A DNA stretch of 64,000 nucleotides, from positions 3,727,501-3,791,500 of the forward strand of contig JAKZAP010000017.1 in NCBI GenBank assembly GCA_023053575.1, read 5' to 3'. The position numbers were made by a program, and so were the translations under genes. This stretch comes from Branchinecta lynchi. Taxonomy: Eukaryota > Arthropoda > Branchiopoda > Anostraca > Branchinectidae. This document shows positions 56,016 through 64,000 of this stretch, piece after piece (position 1 is the stretch's first letter; each line of letters starts with the position of its first letter). Below the pieces are notes generated by a model. The model worked only from the letters and a program-made list of their open reading frames with translations, was not told the origin of the DNA and searched no databases.

Positions 56016-57432
56016 TGAAGCTAAGCTGTTTGTCATAATCTTTGGCAGACGACGATGATCTTGGAAGACCTAGGAGGCAATTCCGACCCTGGAGACTTTC
56101 AGTCAGAATTTCATGTGCCATTGACCAGTGCCCTTCCCCAGGGAGACAATTCTGGCTTCCTACTTCCGTGCTGACTCCTGAGCCTCGTTTTTGTTGCACG
56201 CTGCAGGTCCGCTTCTCGGCCACTTCCGGACTGTTTTTTTCTACATCCGTTTTTGCACTGCAGTGCTTCCGAGGAAGACGGCAGCGCTTCTCGAGAATCG
56301 CGGACTTGCTCACGGACCAAGTCCGTGATTCCCTGCAAGATGCTGCAGCGCTGCCGCTTCAACCAAGACGAAAGTGAATCCAAAAACGCATATTGTGCAA
56401 AAGCAAAGAAGTGCTGCAGCAGCGATGTGGCAGCGCTATTGCAACAAAAACGAGGCTCTGGTTGAACTGCATGGGGCTAATGCGCAACTTCATGTAAACC
56501 GAAAGCCATATCGCTTATTCCCCCTTCAGATAACTTGTAGCAAGTTCTCACGTGTGATTATTATAGTTTCTCTAGCGCACCTGGCGGCAATTCGTCATAG
56601 GAATTTAAGATGGTCGTATAGGCAGCGCGCTTAATGTGACTTTTTCGCAAATCGGAAAATCAAAGAAAAAATCATGTCGCAGCAGCTTGAACTAGGATTA
56701 AAATGTAAATCAACGGGATGTCGTCAGTTGCTAGCAGAGCTGGTGGACTCGGCCTCTGGAGTTGTCTCAAGACGCTTTTTTCAAGGACTCGGACTCTTCT
56801 TTGACGGAGCTGTCCGTCCACCAGAGCTGTGGACTGGGACTCTGGACTCGTCTCGAGACGCCTTTTTCAAGGACTCGGACTCGGATCTGCTGGAATCGCA
56901 GCAGCTCTGGTTGCTACGGGGAACTTGGGAGTAAAGTGGGTGCTCCATTTGCAATCGTAAGCCGTGGTAATCGTGCTCGCCCAGACACACCGTGCTCTCA
57001 TTGGCCGAAAATCGCAAAAATGTATGACAAGTCACGATCGCTTCCGAGCGTACGATTGACAGTGGAGGAGCCACTTAAGAGATGATGAAGCAGTAGCATG
57101 CGCGTCAAATTCAACTACACGTTTCACAGACACGAAGCATGAAAATTCGTAGCAGACCTAGCGTAAAGATAGCAGGAAGACGAATGAACCCCTCCCTTCC
57201 AACCCATCAAAGTTCTACGCATTGTTTTCTGGAACATGACACAATCATCACCCGAGTGTAAAGTGCTCGCAAAGCAAATCTTGGTGCAAATAACTAAAAG
57301 ACCAAACCTCTTCTTGTCTCTACAACCTCTCAAAAGTTCTTTGCTTTTTATTATATCGTCTTGACCAGTAAAGTAAATGTTATGGTCCTGACAATTTGAC
57401 GAAACCCATATAAGGTAAGACGAACCACTTAC
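56016..57432. other. GC-richer intronic region, no gene assigned
   Basis: More GC than elsewhere, with small palindromes (GGACTTGCTCACGGACCAAGTCC) and an internal ~100-bp duplication at 56.75-56.90 kb (AAGACGCTTTTTTCAAGGAC / GAGACGCCTTTTTCAAGGAC). Overlapping frames of 85-112 codons exist on both strands, but none shows a family or in-phase splice sites. Confidence 0.4.
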
Positions 57433-57543
57433 CCTGCATTCCCCCTCTGGCTTTATCTAGCTGCGCGAGGATTCGTTCATTTTCAAGATCACGTGACCTT
57501 GATCCCAGCTGCGTTGGCCAATCGCTGGAGCTATTTCTTGTTC
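57433..57543 (-). CDS. Rbp: RIM-BP exon, charged helical segment
   Basis: Acceptor: ATCTTATTACAG, AG at 57,545-57,544. Donor: GTAAGT, GT at 57,432-57,431. Two leading bases, 36 codons, one trailing base, no stop. The peptide starts TRNSSSDWPTQLGSRSRD and continues LENERILAQLDKARGGMQ. The second half is a charged, probably helical stretch (heptad-like E/I/L/L spacing). It joins in frame to the exons at 62.4 and 52.8 kb. 111 nt, symmetric phase-1. The surrounding intron is repetitive, while this segment is visibly higher in GC and single-copy within the window. Confidence 0.8.
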
Positions 57544-57876
57544 CTGTAATAAGATGCTGTAAGGATTCGTCTCAAAAAGTAAATCTTTGAAGCAGGGCTC
57601 TAGTAGTACTGGGGACGGCAGACTAAAGTTGCGTTTTTTTTATGTAGTTTAGGCGTAGTTTCGCTGAAAAGCCGTTTTATTTGTCCATTCCATTTGCTGT
57701 AGTTTGCTACGGAGCTCAAACTACAAACTACCTCGCCGACGTAGTTTGGTGTAGTTTGACTTTTCGGAAACAAGAACTCAATAAAACGTAAGTAAGACGA
57801 AACAAGAGCCAAACTACAAACTTTGACGAAATAAAAGTGAATCCAATAAAACGCAACTTAAGTCTCATCGGAGACC

Positions 57877-58322
57877 GTTAAAGTTTAACTGAAAAACCAA
57901 CGTATTTGTATTATTTAGCTGAATACACTCTGCTATTTGGAATGTGTTAATTTTTGTTTTCACTATTTGCTATAATAGGCTATGATATTAATAAGACGTA
58001 CGGTCGTCCTCACAACATAAAATTCTACTATGACGCGAAAAATTTGAACCTCAATACACAACGCGGCTTTTCAGTGACCAGTGATCAGCTCGCGGCAGGT
58101 AGCTCACTGCGCGAACACTTACTTTTCGTAAATCGTTTTCGTCAAGCATACAACACAGGTACAAGCGCACAGAGGTACCACAAATCTGACATGGAAATTC
58201 TACAATGTGACCCATTATTCGTGAATAGCGAACGCCATTTAATTGGGTCTTCAAAACTCTTTAAGTGAATAAGTGATGGGGAGTTAGATTGTCGTATATA
58301 AGCCCTTTTCGGTTAAACTTTC
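57877..58322 (+). mobile_element. AGTTTAACTGAAAAGCC element, intact copy with open frame
   Basis: Inverted ends TTAAAGTTTAACTGAAAAAC and CTTTTCGGTTAAACTTTCAA; 446 bp. It carries a 104-codon open frame (GRPHNIKFYYDAKNLNLNTQ..., GSSLREHLLFVNRFRQAYNT) related to the frame at 28.36 kb. Too short for a transposase; no known domain. Confidence 0.7.
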
Positions 58323-58356
58323 AAAATGTTCACTTGTTCAGGTTCATTTAATTTTC

Positions 58357-58729
58357 CAGGGGCGGATCCAGAGGGGGGGCGAGGTGGGCGATCGCCTCCC
58401 CTAGACTGGCTGTAATTTTTTGTTTTGTTTTACTGCACTTACGGAAGTCTGCATTAACGCATGTTCTAACTACTGTAACTAGACTCTAAAATCTTTTTAC
58501 AAGTGGAGCCAGGAGCTTGAATTTTTCTTGTAAACAGTTGTCAGTTGATCAAGTACAGTTTTTACCATTACTGTAATATATGAAAACCACATTTTCGTTA
58601 AATAAGAGACCGACAGGGACACTTAAAACGCGAAAAAAATCAGCCTTGTGACCTACAAAAAGGACACTACCCCCACTCTTTTCGGTAAGAATCGCCCCCC
58701 CCTAGAACGGAAGGCTGGATCCGCCCGTG
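58357..58729. mobile_element. hAT-like element, 8-bp TSD
   Basis: Termini CAGGGGCGGATCCAG and CTGGATCCGCCCGTG (14 of 15 complementary), perfect 8-bp duplication TAATTTTC (58,349-58,356 and 58,730-58,737). 373 bp, no transposase. G-run inside the left end, C-run inside the right. Confidence 0.92.
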
Positions 58730-58737
58730 TAATTTTC

Positions 58738-59212
58738 AGATATTCAAATAAATAATATTTCATCACTTCAAGTCAGAGAGCAGGCTGGATGGTCAGTGGA
58801 AAACACTTGCAGAATACAACTTTAAAACGGTCATTCTAAGGGAAGACAAGATGATAACAACCACCATCCGGTCTAAAGAATGGGGACACCTAGCGAGTAT
58901 CCTCCTCAATAAAAAAAAAGAAAAAAAAAAAGACGAGCTTATTGCTCCAATTTCTCGAAACGGGAACACAGTTGATGCGTTCAGTTTAGATTTCGTTCAC
59001 TTTTCACTCTCTTCATGTTGTAGCCTACTTGACGAAAAAATTTCGGCAGTCCAACGCTGCCATAGTTCAGTTTATGTTGACGCATCAGTAGAGGCCAGAG
59101 CAATACGTCAAGGAAACCTATAACCGCTTGTCATATACTCTGTGACTCCTAACTCCTATCCTATCGCGATTGTCCTAGAATCCCTCAGATTCCCTTCGAG
59201 AGGTCTAACATA
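58738..59212. other. Intronic spacer, no feature
   Basis: A-run at 58,911-58,930. A 90-codon plus-strand frame has no recognisable family. Confidence 0.4.
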
Positions 59213-59955
59213 AGGCGTATTCTCGCCGTTCCCCGAGGACTCCACTTGAGGAGTCCCCGCGTTTTTGTTTGTCCCGGGGACTCACTCCTCATATTCTCGC
59301 GAGTCCCCACGGATGGGGAATGCTCCGATTATCATCACCATCATCAAAAAGGACTCCCTTTCAGATGCGGAGGGGAATCAATTTCTGCTGGTGTTGGTGC
59401 AATTTAAATAAATTAAATACAATCAGAATAAACAACCAAGAGTAAAGTGGATCCAGACTAAGGTAACGTTCCAGCAACTTATTATTAGTTACGATCGTTC
59501 CTATTCATGTTATTATTGCCGTTCCAGAGCCCGCCGTAATAAGTAAATTGGCTCCTCCCACTTATTATTTTCGTTCTACAACTGTTACGATCGTTACAAT
59601 TTACTTATGATGGTCGCGAGCATCATAAGTGATAATAACTATCGGTTCTGCAGGAACTCCCGTAAGAGTGATGACGTATTTCCGCGTTGTTGTTATTTTC
59701 GTTCCAGAGAGCGTGGTAACCACGACAATACGGCGCTCGCCCCTCCTCTTATCATCGTAACTTGTAATAACTTCACTGGAACGCTACCTAATTTCGTCTA
59801 CTGCATATTTTTTTTTGAACAAAATCCATTTTGGAAGCATTCCCTGTGTTCTCGCTGTTTCTGTAAGCGGAGTCCGCGTGGAGTGACTCCCTCTATTCTC
59901 GCCGTTCCCTTCGATTCCCTGAGGAGTCCTCGGGGAACGGCAGAATACGCCTATA
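59210..59955. mobile_element. Palindrome-ended element with nested palindromic MITE
   Basis: Outer ends AGGCGTATTCTCGCCGTTCC and GGAACGGCAGAATACGCCT, with CCCGAGGACTCC following. Inside, 59,465-59,790 is a second inverted-repeat element (ACGTTCCAGCAACTTATTAT / TAATAACTTCACTGGAACGC). No ORF with a known product. Confidence 0.75.
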
Positions 59956-60435
59956 GCAGTCCTCGTGCATAAAAGTCGAATATCCAAATTCCCGACTCTT
60001 CTTACATCCAAACATCCAAGGAGACCACTATCACACGAGGCTGTCTCAGATTTTTATCCTGTCGGAAACCTACTGATCAATACCTTTTGAAACAGAAGAT
60101 GAGGTCACGGACGGCAAGTGTGGGGATCTGGTGGGGGCGATGCAATCAGGGAGCAAAAATGAGCACGCCTAAGAGATAGGCGAATCCGATCATGAAAGAA
60201 TTCGAACCCGAATCCAGGGCTAGGAATGAATCCGATTCCGAATCCGAATCCGCCATTTCGTGCTGAGGATGGGGACATATATTTCCTGTGAGGATGGGGA
60301 ACTTAGGGGGGATTTAGTTTTTGACAATTTTGGGTTTGTCTTAGGACTAGTTTTTCCCCTACAGTGGTAATAAAAAGTAATTTGCCCAAATAAGATCCAG
60401 ATTAAGATATCTGTAGTTGGTAGAAGCTTCAGTTA
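59956..60435. other. Intronic spacer, no feature
   Basis: GAATCCGA micro-repeats at about 60,182-60,255; otherwise nothing. Confidence 0.4.
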
Positions 60436-60615
60436 TTTATTGCAGGTTTGTTTCCTTCCTCGAAGTTGACCCTGAAGATTGACAGTCTAACGAGGACCCT
60501 TGCCAAGAAGGGCCAAAATATCGCGGCCGAAGAATCATAGCTGAAATATCCGTTTTATGCATTATTTTGAATATATGTTTCAAATTCAGCTTGGCCTCAA
60601 TGATTATTTATCAGA
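60436..60615 (+). repeat. Hammerhead-family repeat, subfamily A, decayed
   Basis: Same context as 51.5 kb (GCAGGTTTGTTTCCTTCC, hairpin GGACCCTTGCCAAGAAGGGCC, ATGTTTCAAATTCAGCTTGG), but the core reads CTAACGA and AAAA instead of CTGACGA and GAAA, so it is expected to be inactive. Confidence 0.7.
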
Positions 60616-60918
60616 AATGATTGGCTTTTCAATAAAGCTTAAACAAGTTGGTATTAATCATAAAACAAATATGCGGTTCCGAATATAACTTCGCAACGTG
60701 ACCGTGAATAGAAAGAGATCGAAAGGGGCTTATCAGGTAAAGCGGTCGATGACTCAGTCAGTCGTTTTTTTTTTTCATTTGAGACATAAGGAGGTATTTA
60801 GAGAGGGTCAGGTCAAATTTGGTTCCTATTTATCAGCATTTTGGGGGGATTACGAATTTGGTAAGATTGGTTAGTTTGGGTATGATGGGTTTGGGTTCTA
60901 AAGTTTGGTTACATCAAG
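60616..60918. other. Intronic spacer, no feature
   Basis: No exon, repeat or MITE signal seen. Confidence 0.4.
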
Positions 60919-61556
60919 CGTGTTCCAGCACTATTTACCGTAGTTACTACCAGAGGCGTTACTAGCCAAAATGTTTGGGGGGGGGGGCGAGGAATTTACC
61001 GACTGGCTGGTAATTTTTACCGACTTTATCTGCAGAAAAAACGACTGTTTTCAACAATAAAAATGACATTTTTGGAAAAAATCCACTGATTTTCAGAAAA
61101 ACCAACTATTTTGACGAAAAATCGACCAATTTCCAGAAAAAACCGACTGTTTTCATGAAAAAAATCAACTGTTTTGGCGAAAAATCGCGGCGCTTCGCCC
61201 CGAATTGGTTATTTTTTTTACCGACTAGCCGAGGGCATTGGGGGGGGCGTCCCCCCTCCCCCCCCCCCCAGTCGTGACGTCCCTGGTTACTACGCACGAC
61301 GTCACGAATTCTGGGTTCTTGGCGTCAAGGCTGGAACGCATGTTTCTATTTTCAGCAAAATGTCGTGCCACGGGCTAATACGGCCATTCACGTCCCAGAG
61401 ATTCGTAATTACTACGCTGCCGAGCGTGGTAAGCAAATAGTTCCTATTGGTTAATGTTTCGAGAGGGTTGGAACGGCCAGCGTAGTAACTTTTCACGAAG
61501 TTGAAACGAAAATAGTAACGAATAGTTACTATTGTTTGAAGGGTGTAACACGCTCA
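60919..61556. mobile_element. GTTCCACC MITE, interrupted copy
   Basis: Left GCGTGTTCCAGCACTATTTACC, right GAAGGGTGTAACACGCTC. Split by the hAT-like element at 60,951-61,285. Confidence 0.85.
60951..61285. mobile_element. hAT-like element nested in MITE, 8-bp TSD
   Basis: Starts CAGAGGCGTTACTAGCC, ends GTCGTGACGTCCCTG; perfect 8-bp duplication GTTACTAC (60,943-60,950 and 61,286-61,293). The interior has ACCGAC and AAAAACCGACT-type repeats and G/C runs near the ends. Confidence 0.88.
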
Positions 61557-61649
61557 TAGAGATAATGTTGACTGTCTTTCTCTGTTTATTTGAACTAAAT
61601 GTTGCCATCTAGTTTGTTACTCTGTTTTTCTTTTGTCACATTACTCCAT

Positions 61650-61955
61650 GAGCGTGTTCCACCCTACTTACCGTAGTTACTACACACGATGTCACGAATT
61701 CTGGCTTTTTAGCGTCAAGGCTGGAACATATTTTTCTATTTTCAGCAAAATATCGTGCCCCAGGCTAATCTGGCAAATCACGTCACAGATACACGTAGTT
61801 ACCACGCTTACTACGCTCCCGAGCGTGATAAGCAAATAGTTACTATTAGTTATTATTTCGACAAGGTTGGAACGGTCAGCGCAGTAACTTTTCACGAGGT
61901 TGGAATGAAAATAGTAACTACCAGTTACTCCTGTTAGAAGGGTGGAACATGCTCC
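61650..61955. mobile_element. GTTCCACC MITE, intact copy
   Basis: GAGCGTGTTCCACCCTACTTAC to AGAAGGGTGGAACATGCTC; about 306 bp. Confidence 0.88.
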
Positions 61956-62395
61956 ATGTTCCTCTTGTATAGATATATTTTTTTTTTTTTCAAAAGCAGA
62001 CAAGAAATATTTAGAAATATAGAAATATTTAGCGCATAACTATTTACCATTCGGACATGGAATGGAGCTTGTGATCTTTGGGAAAACTCAGCATCTCCGT
62101 AGAAGCTGGCACTTGGCACGTGCAAGCATACGTAGTAGGTAAGGGTAACAGTTACCCTTACCTACTACTTATGCTTGCAAGTGCCATATGAGCTTACAGA
62201 TCTTGTTTCCTTCGTATTTCCTTGTAGGTTAGTGGACTAATTTGTTTCCAACGATCAGCTGTATATTTGTATGTACGTGTGTGTGAGTCTGATTGACATG
62301 TTGTTCTTTCTTTTTATGTATTGCTCTTCAGTTTTTAAGGATTCAAATAAATAATAACAATAGTAATATAAGTTATTTACCTATATTGTGCTTAC
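61956..62395. other. Intronic spacer with a small palindrome
   Basis: Inverted repeat at about 62,120-62,183: GCAAGCATACGTAGTAGGTAAGGGTAAC / GTTACCCTTACCTACTACTTATGCTTGC, a strong hairpin of unknown origin. Confidence 0.6.
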
Positions 62396-62473
62396 CGGCA
62401 AGCCGTTCCATTTCCAGTAAAGAATCCAGATTCAAGGATGTTGTGCTGTCGTTTGACGGAAGGCGAAAGGAAT
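62396..62473 (-). CDS. Rbp: RIM-BP exon, short helical segment
   Basis: Acceptor: TTATTTATAG, AG at 62,475-62,474. Donor: GTAAGC, GT at 62,395-62,394. With two leading bases it encodes 25 codons, SFRLPSNDSTTSLNLDSLLE followed by MERLA, plus one trailing base. Residues LDSLLEMERLA look amphipathic and helical, as expected for the coiled-coil-rich N-terminal part of RIM-BP. Length 78 nt, a multiple of three with phase-1 borders, so it could be a cassette exon. It is not recognisable by a domain; assignment rests on splice sites, phase and position. Confidence 0.72.
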
Positions 62474-62554
62474 CTATAAATAAGATAACTTAGCTCTGAA
62501 CATTTCAAAACTTCATAACAATGATGGAATAATCCTTCAGCCCAAACCGACTGC

Positions 62555-62665
62555 AAACCATATTTAATAGTGCAAAACGGATCCGCCAGCTGAATTTTAT
62601 ACAGCTATATTTCGGCCCTTCTTGGCAAGGGTCCTCTTTAGGCTCAAAGCCGCTCAAGTTGGAAA
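62555..62665 (-). repeat. Hammerhead-family repeat, subfamily B, minus strand
   Basis: On the minus strand: GAGC, CTAAAGA (one change from CTGANGA), hairpin GGACCCTTGCCAAGAAGGGCC, GAAATATAGCTG, then TAAAATTCAGCTGGCGGATC. A decayed relative of the 32.4-kb copy. Confidence 0.65.
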
Positions 62666-62699
62666 ACGAACTTGTGGGAGAAAAAAAACTCATAATAAT

Positions 62700-63372
62700 G
62701 TATTTCCTTCAAGTTTAGCTGAAAGCCAGCTCCTTTTTATACCTTATATTTGAAGATACTGAAGTTCAAAAAAAAAAAACAAAAAAAAACTTGGACTCTA
62801 GTTGTGACGTTCAAGATAAGACAAAAAAAAGTCTACTTCTAAGTGGAGAATTTGAATTTCAACGAATCGTCCATTTGAATGACTAACAAAGAGAAGCTTA
62901 GGAACAAGAAATTCTTAGTTAAGACCGTCAATATGAATATTAGTCAACAATACAAATAATTGGGAGTATATAATAACAACGAATTAGTAAGAAATTAGAT
63001 ACTCCGCTTATATTTGTCGAAGCTAGTAAATCGGAGTATGGAAGTCAGCAAACCCCGCCGTAACGATATATTAGCGAAAATAAGTTGTCAAGGAATCTGC
63101 TGATTTCTGATGTAACATTGTATTCTAGGGGGTGGTAATGTGGCATCTTGATTGTTTGATCCGCCCATTGAACTTTAACTCAAAATGCTACGAGTAAATA
63201 AGAGTACAATCGTGCTTCCGTTGTGATTTCATTAGATGTCAGGTGTCTATCAATCAATTTTATTTTCAACCCTAATAGCACTAGGCTAACACGGGCGGAA
63301 ATTGGAAAAATAAACACTCACTACAATACAAATAAAACATAAACTAACAAACAATAAATAGGAAACGAACTT
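62700..63372. other. Intronic spacer, no feature
   Basis: A relative of the AGTTTAACTGAAAAG terminus at 62,711-62,735; A-runs at 62.77 kb. No exon seen. Confidence 0.4.
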
Positions 63373-63668
63373 AGAGCGTGTTCCACCCTTCTAACAATAG
63401 TTACTATTAGTTACTATTTCCGTTCCATCCTCACGAAAAGTTACTACACTGACCATTCCAACCTTGTCGGAATAGTAACTAATAATTACTATTTGCTTAT
63501 CATGCTCGGGAGCGTAGTAAGCGTAGTAACTACGCATCTCTGTAACGTGATTGGTCGGATTCACCCCTAGCGTGAAAATAGAAAAATCGTTCCAGCCTTG
63601 ACGGCAAAAAGCCAGAAATCGTGACGCCATGCGTAGTAACTACGGTAAGCAGGGTGGAACACGCTCAT
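63373..63668. mobile_element. GTTCCACC MITE, intact copy next to exon
   Basis: AGAGCGTGTTCCACCCTTCT to GCAGGGTGGAACACGCTC. It lies 52 bp downstream (transcript sense) of the donor of the RIM-BP exon at 63.7 kb. Confidence 0.88.
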
Positions 63669-63720
63669 AAATCATGTGTGTCGTTTGATTGTGAGATGTC
63701 CTTTAAGCCACGAGACTTAC

Positions 63721-63885
63721 CAGGTGTTGCAGTTCTTGAATCCAGGTCGAGCCAACGCTGCGAGGCCATGTTTGCATACCCCATGGAGCCCTGGGACCCT
63801 GGCAGTGACGTCCCTAACCCAGACGTTCCACTGTAACTTGTACCAAGACTTTGCGCTCCAGGGTAGTTCGTAAGGCTACTCATAC
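63721..63885 (-). CDS. Rbp: RIM-BP exon (most 5' one seen), Ser/Gly/Thr-rich
   Basis: Acceptor: a T-rich tract ending TTTTAG, AG at 63,887-63,886. Donor: GTAAGT, GT at 63,720-63,719. Read with two leading bases, it gives 54 full codons and one trailing base, without a stop. The peptide is low-complexity (MSSLTNYPGAQSLG..., repeated GTS/SG motifs) and ends SQRWLDLDSRTATP. It has no recognisable domain. It belongs to the gene because its trailing G completes a codon with the next exon in the same phase and because its composition matches the 34.2-kb exon. At 165 nt with phase-1 borders it is symmetric. Upstream exons are outside the window. Confidence 0.8.
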
Positions 63886-64000
63886 CTAAAACAAAAATCA
63901 AACCGTAAGCTGTAGACAAACAGATAATTTATTAACGCTACAAGTCCTAATGGGTAATAGAAAAATACAAAAAAATATAACTAAATTCAAAACAATTAAA

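Larger units (their letters stand above)
19549..63885 (-). other. Rbp: RIM-binding protein gene, partial (nine exons recovered)
   Basis: Gene-level span of a minus-strand gene whose exons are listed separately. RIM-binding proteins are scaffolds of the presynaptic active zone; known family members link RIM and voltage-gated Ca2+ channels through SH3 domains and also carry fibronectin-III repeats. Seen here: nine exons, 1,422 coding nt, all joining in frame, with introns of about 1.2, 4.9, 4.5, 18.2, 5.3, 2.3, 5.5 and 1.0 kb in transcription order. The product reads as a Ser/Thr/Gly-rich N-terminal half with short charged helical stretches, then the linker DIPGKGRCYVYLAR, then the first SH3 domain, then an acidic linker. 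Start codon, promoter, FN3 repeats and SH3 II/III were not found and should lie outside the window. The introns are filled with transposons. A further small exon could have escaped notice in the 18-kb intron. Confidence 0.93.

Noticed and set aside
56016..57100. GC-rich cluster of overlapping frames suggesting an exon group
   Set aside because: Frames occur equally on both strands, internal duplication explains part of them, and no in-phase exon could be defined.

Overview
This window is animal (metazoan) genomic DNA, probably from an arthropod and possibly a crustacean. It is AT-rich and intron-rich, and it is dominated by transposable-element debris. Nothing in it looks prokaryotic: there are no long ORFs, operons or Shine-Dalgarno sites. 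Nearly all reading frames of 60-100 codons lie inside repeats and are not genes.

The one convincing gene lies on the minus strand and spans at least 19,549-63,885. It is a RIM-binding protein (RIM-BP; Rbp in Drosophila), a scaffold of the presynaptic active zone. I recover nine exons, all with GT/AG borders and matching phases. In transcription order they are 63,885-63,721, 62,473-62,396, 57,543-57,433, 52,886-52,719, 34,539-34,186, 28,871-28,748, 26,439-26,337, 20,833-20,623 and 19,656-19,549. Identification rests on the SH3 domain split across the exons at 26.4 kb and 20.8 kb (YSYDPF..., MDE/DGF, GRRGLVPSNFV) and on the preceding linker (DIPGKGRCYVYLAR). The true N-terminus lies beyond the right edge. 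The fibronectin-III and C-terminal SH3 domains known for this family were not found and are presumably beyond the left edge. The first five exons are all multiples of three with phase-1 borders, so each could be skipped without a frameshift.

Introns (about 1 to 18 kb) and the left 19 kb are packed with repeats. Left part: CANNTG-rich tandem arrays (3.3-5.5, 7.0-7.3 and 17.4-18.5 kb), several copies of an element bounded by an AACAAGACCAAAGG end and a GGGATCCCAAAA end with internal ~136-bp repeats, and palindromic MITEs. Middle: a composite foldback structure at 41.2-48.2 kb made of tandem ~220-bp units in opposite orientations. Throughout: small hAT-like elements with 8-bp target-site duplications (10.7, 13.0, 33.3, 58.4 and 61.0 kb, possibly 39.1 kb), a GTTCCACC-ended MITE family, a CCCGATGAAAAATTT-ended family, tRNA-derived SINEs, LINE 3' ends, and long poly-G/poly-C tracts.

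The most intriguing non-coding signal is a dispersed family (12.2, 32.4, 51.6, 60.5 and 62.6 kb) whose core reads CTGANGA - GC hairpin - GAAA. That is the arrangement of a type-I hammerhead ribozyme, known from Penelope-like retroelements. Species assignment and all repeat superfamily labels are inferences from sequence features alone.
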